Virus record (IMG/VR): IMGVR_UViG_3300047471_000162
Span: 48,904 to 112,903 of that record
Length of the DNA: 64,000 nucleotides
Source of the DNA: a virus
Direction: 5' to 3' (one strand)
Shown here: one piece after another, positions 36,177 to 43,586 of the stretch
How the letters are laid out: every line of letters begins with the position of its first letter
How positions within the stretch are numbered: position 1 is the stretch's first letter
The notes under the pieces: model-generated
The model's database searches: none
Seen by the model: only the letters and a program-made list of their open reading frames with translations
What the model was told of the DNA's origin: nothing
Made by a program: the position numbers and the translations under genes

Positions 36177-36800
36177 ATGCAGTTCGCGAAGTGGAAGTCC
36201 ATTCCCCGCCTTTCCAAGGAGGCTATGGTGATCACAGAGAAGATTGATGGTAGTAATGGCTGCATCATCATTGAGCCCTGGCGTGAGGATGCTAATTACG
36301 ATAGTAACTATGTACTTACTATCACCCTCAATGGTGAGAAGTATTTCTTTGCTGTTCAGTCCCGTAATCGCTTTATCACTCCCGTGGATGACAACGCTGG
36401 CTTTGCTCGCTGGGCAGTGAAGAATGCTGAGGGTCTTATCGAGACGCTTGGCTATGGTAAGCACTATGGCGAGTGGTGGGGCAGTGGTATCCAGAGGAAC
36501 TATGGTCTCTCTGAGAAGCGCTTTAGTCTCTTCAACGCTCCCCGCTGGCATGAGGCTATCAGTTACCTGTTTGCTACCACCCCAGTGGCTGAGCTTCGTA
36601 CCGTTCCGCTGCTCTATACTGGTCGCTTCGACCTTGACAAGTTGACTGCGGCAAGGGAGACTGTATCTAAGGGTTCAGTCGCTTCTCCCACCTTCAAGGG
36701 TAGTGCCGAGGGTGTGGTAGTGTACCTGCGTGAGGCTGATGTCAGCTATAAGATCCTGCTTGAGAACGATGACATCCACAAGTGGCAGGTTACAGAGTGA
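36177..36800 (+). CDS. RNA ligase (Rnl2-like nucleotidyltransferase)
   Basis: Start ATG 36177 with GGAGG 5 nt upstream, giving 207 residues. Motif I is TEKIDGSNG (Lys22 would be adenylated), and the C-terminal EGVVVYLREADVSYKI supplies motifs IV/V. GEWWGSGIQRNYG resembles motif III of RNA ligases. It would seal ends prepared by the kinase-phosphatase at 18694, for example in cleaved tRNAs. Confidence 0.78.
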   Translation: MQFAKWKSIPRLSKEAMVITEKIDGSNGCIIIEPWREDANYDSNYVLTITLNGEKYFFAVQSRNRFITPVDDNAGFARWAVKNAEGLIETLGYGKHYGEWWGSGIQRNYGLSEKRFSLFNAPRWHEAISYLFATTPVAELRTVPLLYTGRFDLDKLTAARETVSKGSVASPTFKGSAEGVVVYLREADVSYKILLENDDIHKWQVTE

Positions 36801-37051
36801 TCAACGAGCCCGACTATGGCTGGACACCGCACAAAAACACTGATAAGGTAGACCTTGCTGCGGCGCTAGAGTATGTACGACGTACAATCTGCTGCTACTC
36901 CCTAGACATTGAGCGAGATGTTCGCTGCGATTGTAAGTACGGTCTGTCTATTGAAGATGGAGAGCGACGGGGTGTAGGATCTGAGCAGACAGGTTGTCCT
37001 GAACTTCGAGAAGTTATCTATTTACTACTGCATGGAAATACTGATAATTAA
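36797..37051 (+). CDS. Unknown small Cys-containing protein
   Basis: This protein has 84 residues from GTG 36797 overlapping the ligase stop. It has four or five Cys (TICCYSLD, VRCDCKYGLS, TGCPEL). Unknown. Confidence 0.5.
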   Translation: MINEPDYGWTPHKNTDKVDLAAALEYVRRTICCYSLDIERDVRCDCKYGLSIEDGERRGVGSEQTGCPELREVIYLLLHGNTDN

Positions 37052-37069
37052 TAACCAGGAGGTTCAATA

Positions 37070-37246
37070 ATGAGTGTTCCAACTCCCTTGTCTTGTCCGG
37101 GATCGTCAATGGCAGACCCTCACAAGTACAATCTCGTTCCAGGCAAGGGTGATGAGTTTGTATGTGACCGTTGTAAGCGTACTGTTAAATACGATAGCGT
37201 GTCACGAAGCTTTAAGGTTATCTATTCTGGAATGACGCCAAAGTAG
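37070..37246 (+). CDS. Small zinc-ribbon-like protein
   Basis: A 58-residue frame preceded by AGGAGG. It has a Cys at residue 9 and CDRC near residue 32-35, with a VKYDSVSRSFKVIY strand pair, typical of phage zinc ribbons. Confidence 0.6.
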   Translation: MSVPTPLSCPGSSMADPHKYNLVPGKGDEFVCDRCKRTVKYDSVSRSFKVIYSGMTPK

Positions 37247-37310
37247 TTGCTTGTATCACCATCCTCTAGTAGGATGCTGGTACTGGTCACTACTACCAAG
37301 GAGGCTATAA

Positions 37311-37478
37311 ATGTACGAAACGATGTACAACACTCTAGTTCTTGTTGATACTGGCATCATGTCTTATCTAACTGGTAAGGTGTTTCTTGACCAGCTGTGG
37401 GAGAACTTCGGAGAGATGTTCCTTCGTTTTAATGCTTATGCCCTGGAGCTGGACGAGAGTCGTAAGGAGAACAAGTAA
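37311..37478 (+). CDS. Unknown small helical protein
   Basis: A 55-residue frame preceded by AAGGAGG. Helical with an acidic/basic tail; TAATG links it to the next gene. An imperfect hairpin (CATCCT/AGGATG around 37260-37276) precedes it and may attenuate transcription. Confidence 0.55.
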   Translation: MYETMYNTLVLVDTGIMSYLTGKVFLDQLWENFGEMFLRFNAYALELDESRKENK

Positions 37479-37651
37479 TGTTGGCACACGAGTTGATGAC
37501 TCTCCTTGAGAATGAAGACCCGAACAAGGAGGTCCGTATCAAGCTAGAGCGTTTCTGTGGTGCGGGTGGTTGTGACTGTACTTCGGGTACATATGACTAT
37601 GAAACCATTGATGTGGATACTGAAGGTCACGATTTTATTGTGATCTCCTAA
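37478..37651 (+). CDS. Unknown small protein with Cys cluster
   Basis: A 57-residue frame from a TAATG junction. It has RFCGAGGCDCTSGTY in the middle, a likely metal-binding loop flanked by beta strands. Unknown. Confidence 0.55.
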   Translation: MLAHELMTLLENEDPNKEVRIKLERFCGAGGCDCTSGTYDYETIDVDTEGHDFIVIS

Positions 37652-37666
37652 TTAAAGGAAAATTAA

Positions 37667-38017
37667 ATGGCTACATTAAAAGATAGCCAAAAGCAGGAAA
37701 AAGCCCTCGCCCGAAAGGTCGGGGGCTCTGTCAATTCTGGCTCAGGAAATGGTTGGATTAGAAAGGGAGATGTACGTTCTGAAGATGAACTATGGGAACT
37801 AAAGATTACTTCAGCTAAATCTTATAGTCTAAAAGATGCTGAGCTTATAAAATTGAATGAGCAAGCACTAAGGGATAGACGAATCCCGATCTTTCTGGTA
37901 GAGTTCATGTCTACGAACAACTCATACGTTATTCTCACAAAGGATGACTACATGACTCTGAGGGAAAGAGCAGATATTGGTAATGAAATTACGAAGCGGG
38001 GCTCCCCGTTGGTTTAA
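37667..38017 (+). CDS. PD-(D/E)xK endonuclease-like protein
   Basis: This 116-residue protein is preceded by AAAGGA. It has NSGSGNGWIRKGDV, then LWELKITSAKSYSLK, the D-x(n)-ExK pattern of small Hjc/VRR-type nucleases (catalytic Asp in KGDV, Glu and Lys in ELK). It may resolve branched DNA or nick. Its 3' end overlaps the WhiB-like gene. Confidence 0.65.
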   Translation: MATLKDSQKQEKALARKVGGSVNSGSGNGWIRKGDVRSEDELWELKITSAKSYSLKDAELIKLNEQALRDRRIPIFLVEFMSTNNSYVILTKDDYMTLRERADIGNEITKRGSPLV

Positions 38018-38312
38018 TGAGGATAATCCAGATAGGGAAGCAAAGTGTGTACGGTTTCCAGCCACCCGAGATTATGACCCATGGTATGGAGATTCTGATG
38101 ATCCCGATGTAGTGGACGAGACAAATGAGGCTAAGCATATCTGCTTAGGTACATATGATTCCCGCCCGTGCCCTTTGCTTTCTTTATGTTTAGAATTCGC
38201 CATGAATAATAATGAGCGCTATGGAGTTTGGGGTGGATTATCTCCAGATGAAAGAGCACAGTTACGAAAGGACCGAAGAAATCGCAACGTTCAAGACAGG
38301 CTGGGGACCTAG
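37983..38312 (+). CDS. WhiB-family transcription regulator, variant Cys spacing
   Basis: This protein has 109 residues from ATG 37983 (TTG 37977 also possible). It has AKC (Cys22), ICLGTYDSRPCPLLSLC (Cys54, Cys63, Cys69), then YGVWGGLSPDER and a basic tail, the hallmark of WhiB Fe-S regulators that contact the sigma factor. The central pair is C-x8-C rather than the usual C-x2-C. Phage WhiB proteins can block host regulators. It overlaps both neighbouring genes. Confidence 0.85.
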   Translation: MKLRSGAPRWFNEDNPDREAKCVRFPATRDYDPWYGDSDDPDVVDETNEAKHICLGTYDSRPCPLLSLCLEFAMNNNERYGVWGGLSPDERAQLRKDRRNRNVQDRLGT

Positions 38313-39303
38313 GCTCAGCGGACGACTAGCAGATTATGCTAATGCTTCTAAGGGAACTCTACTTCTAGGAGATATCCAAGCACATATGATCAAGGAAGCT
38401 TCTAGACCTAGCACACGTAGACAAGACGTTATACACCCCTCTGAGATGGCCAAGACCGGTTGGTGTCCCAGAAGTACCTACGAGCGGATTAAGGCGTGTA
38501 GAGACGCCTCTGACGCCTTCCTGAAGCCTACTGAGCGTGTAGGCGTGCAGCTCCTGAACATCTTCGATGAGGGGCACTACATCCATGACAAGTGGCAGAA
38601 GCGTCTTCGAGACATGGGAGACCTTTGGGGCGACTGGCTCTGTGAGTCCTGTGGAGTAAAGACAAGGAGAGCACTATACCCCCAGAAGTGTTGGGATTGT
38701 GACAGTACCCTAATGAGCTATGCAGAAGTTCCTATGCGTTATCCGAAATTGACTATTAGTGGTCATGCTGATGGTGCTATTCCACGTTTGAATGCCCTGA
38801 TTGAGATAAAGTCTGTAGGCGTTGGCACAGCTAGAATAGAAGCACCTGATATTTATAAGGCAAACTCTGAGGGACAGAAGATTGATCTTCAGGGCTTGTG
38901 GAAGAGTATCAAGGAACCTTTTCCTGCTCACGTTAAGCAGGGCCAATTGTATTTGGCCATTTGTAAGCAGATGGAACTTGATTTCACTAAGATTATCTTT
39001 CTTTATGAGTCCAAGTTCAATCAGGGTGCCAAGGAATTCGTGGTTGACTACGATCCCTCTTTGTCGTATCCTCTACTCCAAGCCGCTGAGTCCATCGTCT
39101 CAGCTCTGGAGGGCTTGACAGACCCACCTAAGTGTCCCTACGATATCTGTAAAGAGTGTGAAATTTATGGCACAAAGAAGTCAGACGTTACAACAGGGTT
39201 GGGGAACTCCTCAGAACAAAGTGAAGTTGAAGGGGCTCAGAGCTCCGGAACGACCATCAGACGAAGCGCCAGACCTACCAGCAGGGTTATCCGACCTTCC
39301 TGA
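38212..39303 (+). CDS. Cas4/RecB-like Fe-S exonuclease
   Basis: This protein has up to 363 residues. N-terminal GWCPRSTYERI supplies the first Cas4-type Cys; three more lie in CPYDICKECEIYG. The nuclease core is SGHADGAIP then ALIEIKSVG (D...ExK). A separate zinc pair pattern CESCG/CWDCD lies between. KTGWGPR near residue 30 recalls a motif in other replication proteins. The start is uncertain because the first 100 nt overlap whiB; ATG 38248 is an alternative. It probably makes 3' overhangs for recombination. Confidence 0.8.
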   Translation: MSAMEFGVDYLQMKEHSYERTEEIATFKTGWGPRLSGRLADYANASKGTLLLGDIQAHMIKEASRPSTRRQDVIHPSEMAKTGWCPRSTYERIKACRDASDAFLKPTERVGVQLLNIFDEGHYIHDKWQKRLRDMGDLWGDWLCESCGVKTRRALYPQKCWDCDSTLMSYAEVPMRYPKLTISGHADGAIPRLNALIEIKSVGVGTARIEAPDIYKANSEGQKIDLQGLWKSIKEPFPAHVKQGQLYLAICKQMELDFTKIIFLYESKFNQGAKEFVVDYDPSLSYPLLQAAESIVSALEGLTDPPKCPYDICKECEIYGTKKSDVTTGLGNSSEQSEVEGAQSSGTTIRRSARPTSRVIRPS

Positions 39304-39661
39304 TACCGATTTGATGGAACTTTACACTGAGTTTATTAATTGGACTGGCTATGCCGGATATTTGGCAGCCGAAGCAGATATTGCAGAACGTAAGACTCAA
39401 AGAGTCTTACAACGTGTATCTGATCGATATACCATCGTTCATAAGTCTCAGAAGACAGTAGCCGCAATTAAAGCTTTGGTTCAGCAAGAAGAAGAATATC
39501 AAGAAGCTGAAGATCTTGTTGATGAAGCTTATGCTTATGGAAAACTGATTGGATCGCTATATATCCACTATGAAAAGTGCGGAAATACAGTATCCAGAGA
39601 ACTTTCTCGCAGACTTTCCAGAAATGACTCAGAACGACGTAATAGCAAGTACACCACCTAA
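39167..39661 (+). CDS. Unknown helical protein with N-terminal GWGTP motif
   Basis: This protein has 164 residues from ATG 39167, inside the end of the exonuclease gene. It begins AQRSQTLQQGWGTPQ (motif at residues 11-15), then a basic linker and a long helical domain with Tyr/Glu-rich repeats. Likely a partner in the recombination complex; no family recognised. Confidence 0.6.
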   Translation: MAQRSQTLQQGWGTPQNKVKLKGLRAPERPSDEAPDLPAGLSDLPDTDLMELYTEFINWTGYAGYLAAEADIAERKTQRVLQRVSDRYTIVHKSQKTVAAIKALVQQEEEYQEAEDLVDEAYAYGKLIGSLYIHYEKCGNTVSRELSRRLSRNDSERRNSKYTT

Positions 39662-39669
39662 GGAGATTC

Positions 39670-39846
39670 GTGGGTAAGCACAGTAATAAGCGTTATGCGG
39701 TCCGAATTACTCGTGATGATGATAACGTAGTTTACGAGATTGTTGGTTGGGGAGTCAGTGTAGTGCTCTTTGACGGAAAGACTAAGCGAGAAATTGTAGT
39801 ATCCAATGACGACTTCGCAAGGAACTACAAGGAGGTAGTTCGATGA
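39670..39846 (+). CDS. Unknown small protein
   Basis: A GTG-initiated 58-residue frame with AAGGAG 5 nt upstream. A basic N-terminus is followed by strands (VVYEIVGWGVSVVLFDG). It overlaps the thyX start (ATGA). Confidence 0.55.
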   Translation: MGKHSNKRYAVRITRDDDNVVYEIVGWGVSVVLFDGKTKREIVVSNDDFARNYKEVVR

Positions 39847-40559
39847 TTGTCACGTTGGTAGCCGCTACAGAATTGGTTGATCTACCTCGCTCTGTAGCGG
39901 GTACGCCGTTTGTAGATGATATTTCACCCAAGTGGCATAATGCTGGTTTTAATGAGAATGCCGATCGACTTGCACATTTTGCAGGTCGCTCCTGTTATCA
40001 GGCTTGGAATATGCCAAATCCAGCTACTGCTGACGATATGGGCTATCTGGCCAATATTCTCAAGCAAGGACACTTCTCTGTGCTTGAACATGGTTCTGCT
40101 ACCTTCTATATTGAGGGTGTAAGTCGTAATCTGACTCATGAGTTGATTCGACACAGGCACTTGAGTTATAGTGAGCTCTCACAACGTTATGTCAATATGG
40201 AAGATGCAGAATTTGTGCTTCCTCCGGCTATGCGAGATACTGAGTATCCTGATATGTTCGGACATGAACGCTTGACGAATGTGTCCAAGGATGAATACGC
40301 TGATGCTGTGCACGATTTGGAGCAACTGGGAATCAAGGGTAAGAAGGCGCGTGAAGCTGCTAGATACTTGCTTCCTAGCGGCATGGAAACGAAGATCGTA
40401 GTCTCGGGTAATCACCGGGCTTGGCGTGATATGCTCCAGAAGCGTTATAGTGTTCATGCAGATGCTGAGATCCGAGAGCTTGCCACAGAGCTACTGAAGC
40501 AGCTGCGATTGCTTGCACCGGGCACTTACCAAGACTTTCCAGAGGAGCCTTTCGCATGA
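39843..40559 (+). CDS. thyX: FAD-dependent thymidylate synthase ThyX
   Basis: This 238-residue protein carries the ThyX motif RHRHLSYSELSQRYV from residue 103 (family RHRxxSxxExSxRY). GHFSVLEHGSATFYIEG and TKIVVSGNHRAWRDM are further conserved segments. It makes dTMP from dUMP with methylene-tetrahydrofolate and FAD, complementing the RNR. Confidence 0.93.
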   Translation: MIVTLVAATELVDLPRSVAGTPFVDDISPKWHNAGFNENADRLAHFAGRSCYQAWNMPNPATADDMGYLANILKQGHFSVLEHGSATFYIEGVSRNLTHELIRHRHLSYSELSQRYVNMEDAEFVLPPAMRDTEYPDMFGHERLTNVSKDEYADAVHDLEQLGIKGKKAREAARYLLPSGMETKIVVSGNHRAWRDMLQKRYSVHADAEIRELATELLKQLRLLAPGTYQDFPEEPFA

Positions 40560-40768
40560 TGGTTGATACCGCTAAGTATGAGTCTCGTTACTATGTTCAC
40601 GAGGCTGATGATGATCCGTTTGGATATGATTACTGCGATACTCTTGAGGGTGCAACTTCCGAAGCTGTAGATAAGGCAGAGGATTATAGTAAGCAGTACG
40701 CTGTAACTGAGGTACTGTTTAGGGAAGTTGGTACCACTCAGGCAAGCGTTACTTTCGAAATGAACTAG
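40556..40768 (+). CDS. Unknown small acidic protein
   Basis: This 70-residue protein overlaps the thyX stop. Acidic, with a beta-alpha-beta look (ESRYYVHEADDDPFGYDY). Followed by a terminator. Confidence 0.6.
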   Translation: MMVDTAKYESRYYVHEADDDPFGYDYCDTLEGATSEAVDKAEDYSKQYAVTEVLFREVGTTQASVTFEMN

Positions 40769-40779
40769 TAAAAACTTTT

Positions 40780-40810
40780 GGGGCTGTGGAGATAATATCA
40801 AAGCAGCCCC
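40780..40810 (+). terminator. Terminator after thyX unit
   Basis: GGGGCTG/CAGCCCC stem with a 17-nt loop followed by TTCTACTATTT; starts 12 nt after the stop. Confidence 0.6.
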
Positions 40811-40831
40811 TTCTACTATTTGGAGTATAAA

Positions 40832-41182
40832 ATGGATCTTCCTGACGGATTTAAGCGCAAGGAATATATTGAGGTATGGTATGCCGATCTGGGAAAGATT
40901 GCCAGTAAGCATTTTGGTTGCTCTATTGAGATGCACGACGTACTAGACCATCCGAGTCAGGATAGCTATCATAAGCTAGAAGTTCCTTCAGATCGTGACT
41001 GGGAATATATCTGGGATGAAGAGACGCTGGAATATGTAGCAGACCCTAATCGAGGCACGAATTTCCGTGCAGAGCTTGCAGATGGTGTTACGTCATCTTT
41101 GACGCTTGATCTCATGCTGGATTTGCTGTATGATGACGGAATTATCCCGGCTGGAGACTACTTGATTACGATTTGGTGGTAA
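40832..41182 (+). CDS. Unknown acidic protein
   Basis: This protein has 116 residues from ATG 40832 with GGAG upstream. Acidic, Tyr/Trp-rich; ends DGIIPAGDYLITIWW. No recognised family. Confidence 0.6.
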   Translation: MDLPDGFKRKEYIEVWYADLGKIASKHFGCSIEMHDVLDHPSQDSYHKLEVPSDRDWEYIWDEETLEYVADPNRGTNFRAELADGVTSSLTLDLMLDLLYDDGIIPAGDYLITIWW

Positions 41183-41184
41183 TA

Positions 41185-41274
41185 ATGTTTCCTAGCAAGT
41201 GTACGAAGTGCGGAAAGCTTACTCAGAATAAGAGTAAGATCTGCGCCTTCTGTAAGTTGGTGGCTGATGAGTGA
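41185..41274 (+). CDS. 29-residue zinc-ribbon miniprotein
   Basis: The frame encodes CTKCGKLTQNKSKICAFCK, two CxxC pairs in a 29-residue peptide, enough for a zinc knuckle. It is followed by two further zinc-type proteins with overlapping ends. Confidence 0.5.
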   Translation: MFPSKCTKCGKLTQNKSKICAFCKLVADE

Positions 41275-41398
41275 TTATGCGGCTTGCGATAGATGTGGAG
41301 AGCGAGCAACTCGTTGGCTAAGTAGTAGTGACAACCCTGAGGGTTCATGGTATTGTAATCCTCACGCCAACGAAGAGACGGAGAAGAAGAATGGCTAA
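41267..41398 (+). CDS. Small zinc-ribbon protein
   Basis: A 43-residue frame with CDRCGERATRW and WYCNPHAN, a C-x2-C / C-x2-H type site common in phage zinc ribbons. It overlaps both neighbours by 8 nt. Confidence 0.55.
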   Translation: MSDYAACDRCGERATRWLSSSDNPEGSWYCNPHANEETEKKNG

Positions 41399-41555
41399 GC
41401 ATACAGAGGATGTATGTACTGAGTGCGGCCGTAGAGAAAAAGATATGACTTGGGTCACCTGGTACAGGAACAAGGATAATACCAAGGGCGCATTACTCTG
41501 TAGGAAGCACGAACTTATCGCAGTTAACAACAAAGTTAGGGAATCACATGGGTAA
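41391..41555 (+). CDS. Small zinc-ribbon protein
   Basis: This protein has 54 residues from ATG 41391 with GGAGAAGAAG upstream. CTECGRREKDMTWVTW then LLCRKHEL gives C-x2-C / C-x2-H, like the preceding gene. It overlaps the next gene by 8 nt. Confidence 0.6.
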   Translation: MAKHTEDVCTECGRREKDMTWVTWYRNKDNTKGALLCRKHELIAVNNKVRESHG

Positions 41556-41709
41556 GCATGATAAGAAGGACGAGAATTTTACGTATATCACACCCATTCC
41601 TGATCTATATGTATCAAATGCTAATCGTCATCCTGCAAAGGAAAACGTCGATATTATCGATGCCTCTATTCGCAAGTATCCTATTCCAACACCGGAGGTT
41701 ACCGAGTAA
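41548..41709 (+). CDS. Unknown small protein
   Basis: A 53-residue frame overlapping both neighbours. Polar, Pro- and Ile-rich (YITPIPDLYVSNANRHPA). Possibly a short peptide binding partner; unknown. Confidence 0.5.
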   Translation: MGKHDKKDENFTYITPIPDLYVSNANRHPAKENVDIIDASIRKYPIPTPEVTE

Positions 41710-41882
41710 TGGATTACAAGGAAATTGAGCGACGTATAGAAGTTATTAATGCTAAGTTAAATACATACACAGATGTACCGTCTACTTCAATAGAAGAAAC
41801 GAGAAATCGGCTACAAAAGATTAAATTTATGCGAGAAGAGCTTAGTTTTCTAAGAGAACAACTTAAAATAGGGAGTAATTAA
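41709..41882 (+). CDS. Small coiled-coil protein
   Basis: A 57-residue frame from a TAATG junction. Two amphipathic helices (EIERRIEVINAKLNTY, RLQKIKFMREELSFLREQLK) predict a helical hairpin. Confidence 0.55.
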   Translation: MDYKEIERRIEVINAKLNTYTDVPSTSIEETRNRLQKIKFMREELSFLREQLKIGSN

Positions 41883-42076
41883 TGTTTGTCGTGTATGAGC
41901 AGCAATGGCAAAATGATGATAGAACTTCTTATCATCGTTCCCCTAGCGATATTCTAGAGTTTGCTGCTAATCAAGACCCCAAGCTAGTACGCTGGGGATC
42001 ACATAAGGAATCCAGAGTGGCAGATAATAGACGTATTAAGAACTTGGATGGTAAGTTAGGTGTTTGGAGAGAGTGA
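41882..42076 (+). CDS. Unknown small protein
   Basis: This 64-residue protein is coupled by TAATG and overlaps the next GTG by 17 nt. Aromatic N-terminus (VVYEQQWQNDDRTSYHR) and basic C-terminus. Unknown. Confidence 0.55.
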   Translation: MFVVYEQQWQNDDRTSYHRSPSDILEFAANQDPKLVRWGSHKESRVADNRRIKNLDGKLGVWRE

Positions 42077-42560
42077 GCTACTAAAGCCCAAGGCTTGGAT
42101 AGGAATAGATCAATCCTATTCAGGCTTTGGGCTTATTAGGATTACAGAAGACGATGTAGTCTGCAATATCTGGGACTTTACCAAGAAGAAGCCCGGGGAT
42201 AGTGAGCGGCTAAGAATAATTATGGATATGGTTTCCCATGAATTATGGTGCTATGAACATAAATATGATTGCTCTTTAGCCATCGAAGGTTATGCTCATG
42301 GTGCTAAGTTCAACAGGGAGAAACTGGGAGAACTTGGCGGCATTGTAAAGTTAGCTATTTATGATGTATTTAAGTTGGAGCCGATCATAGTTCCACCTAC
42401 AGTATTAAAGAAGTACGTCACTGGTAAGGGTAATGCTTCCAAAGCTCAAATGATGGAAGGGGTAGCTAAAAAGTGGGGACCACAATTTGATAATGATAAC
42501 CTTGCAGATGCGTACGCGCTTGCTCAATACTGTAAAGAAAGTATGATAAACTCATCTTAA
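42060..42560 (+). CDS. RuvC-like Holliday junction resolvase
   Basis: This 166-residue protein has WIGIDQSYSGFG (Asp17), LAIEGYAHGAKF (Glu76), PPTVLKKYVTGKGNASK and DNDNLADAYALAQY, the four acidic positions of the RuvC/RNase H fold in order. It would resolve recombination branches before packaging. GTG start. Confidence 0.85.
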   Translation: MFGESELLKPKAWIGIDQSYSGFGLIRITEDDVVCNIWDFTKKKPGDSERLRIIMDMVSHELWCYEHKYDCSLAIEGYAHGAKFNREKLGELGGIVKLAIYDVFKLEPIIVPPTVLKKYVTGKGNASKAQMMEGVAKKWGPQFDNDNLADAYALAQYCKESMINSS

Positions 42561-42596
42561 CAACATGCCGCGCCTCCTCGGACGCCTCCTCTCCGG

Positions 42597-42633
42597 AAAA
42601 CCTCTATTCGCCTATGCGGTGAGTAGGGGTTTT
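42597..42633 (+). terminator. Terminator after resolvase
   Basis: The stem AAAACC(T)CTA.../...GTAGGGGTTTT is followed by CTGTTTT, the best U-run terminator in this half of the window. It closes the replication block. Confidence 0.7.
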
Positions 42634-42692
42634 CTGTTTTAACGGTACAATCAAATGTAGAATACTTTGGTAATATCAACATGGAGAAATCA

Positions 42693-42977
42693 ATGGTAAA
42701 TAACATGAATCATAATGAGGTACTTCTAAAAGTGAAGTCCTCATCCGCCGCTGCAAACTTAGCAGCAGCAATTGCCAACAATATCTATGCTGGACACGTA
42801 GTAACTCTTAGAGCTATCGGTGCCGCAGCTGTTAATCAATCCATGAAGGCTATAGCTATTGCTCAGTCTTATGTGGGTCCACGTGGTATGGTACTTTCCT
42901 GCCGACCTGGATTTACTACTGTTACTATGGGCGATGGAGATATTTCGGCAATGATATTTCTTATCCTCGTTAGCTAA
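42693..42977 (+). CDS. SpoVS-family protein
   Basis: Start ATG 42693 with GGAG 7 nt upstream gives 94 residues. The sequence VLLKVKSSSAAANLAAAIAN, then LRAIGAAAVNQSMKAIAIAQ, VGPRGMVLSCRPGFTTV and a final AMIFLILV follows stage V sporulation protein S along its whole length. SpoVS is a small Alba-like protein affecting sporulation and cell division in spore formers. A phage copy may influence the host's developmental state. Confidence 0.85.
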   Translation: MVNNMNHNEVLLKVKSSSAAANLAAAIANNIYAGHVVTLRAIGAAAVNQSMKAIAIAQSYVGPRGMVLSCRPGFTTVTMGDGDISAMIFLILVS

Positions 42978-42992
42978 TATTGGAGATGCCAC

Positions 42993-43238
42993 ATGGCTGG
43001 ACAATATAATAGTGGGATGTCTGTAGGTGTAAAGCCTTTCCAGCAGTCCAGCACAAGAACCGGGGAATTTTTCTCTGGTTCTATGCCGACTAGTAACGGA
43101 ACTGCTACTTCTCTACAACAAACTAATCCGGGCGGTTATCGACCTGCATCTGTAATAGGTCAATTTACTTCCAGCCCGAATGGTATGAGCCCCACAACAT
43201 ATGAAGCAAACCGTACTCTTAGTTACTATCGCCAGTAG
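42993..43238 (+). CDS. Unknown low-complexity protein
   Basis: This 81-residue protein is Gly/Ser/Thr/Gln-rich, without predicted helices (GTATSLQQTNPGGYRPAS). It may be a minor virion component, as are several neighbours of similar composition. Confidence 0.55.
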   Translation: MAGQYNSGMSVGVKPFQQSSTRTGEFFSGSMPTSNGTATSLQQTNPGGYRPASVIGQFTSSPNGMSPTTYEANRTLSYYRQ

Positions 43239-43248
43239 GAGAAAACAC

Positions 43249-43584
43249 ATGGCAAATATGAATGAACCAGGAACAGGATCTTTCCCTACAATGGGTACCT
43301 CTGCCGCTCAACTATCCCACGTTGCCAAGCCTGAGAAGGGGCGTAGCCGTACACGCGGCACAGGGGGCAAGGGAGGATCCGATGCGGGTATGGGAACCAA
43401 GGCCAACCGTCGCCAGGCATACGGGCACATGGGGGCTTCCCTGCACCCTACAACGACCCTGTATGAGGCCAACGCTGCCTGTGCCTCAGACACTGGTCGC
43501 AACGTTGTACAGATGCCCTCCAGAGCTTCCTGGACAGACAATTGGAGAGGCGCAGCAAAGAAGCTACAGAATGGAGCTTACTAA
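43249..43584 (+). CDS. Unknown Gly-rich basic protein
   Basis: This protein has 111 residues from ATG 43249 preceded by AGGAG. A basic Gly-rich stretch (KGRSRTRGTGGKGGSDAGMG) is followed by YEANAACASDTGRNVVQMPS. Possibly a virion or nucleic-acid-binding protein. Confidence 0.55.
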   Translation: MANMNEPGTGSFPTMGTSAAQLSHVAKPEKGRSRTRGTGGKGGSDAGMGTKANRRQAYGHMGASLHPTTTLYEANAACASDTGRNVVQMPSRASWTDNWRGAAKKLQNGAY

Positions 43585-43586
43585 TA

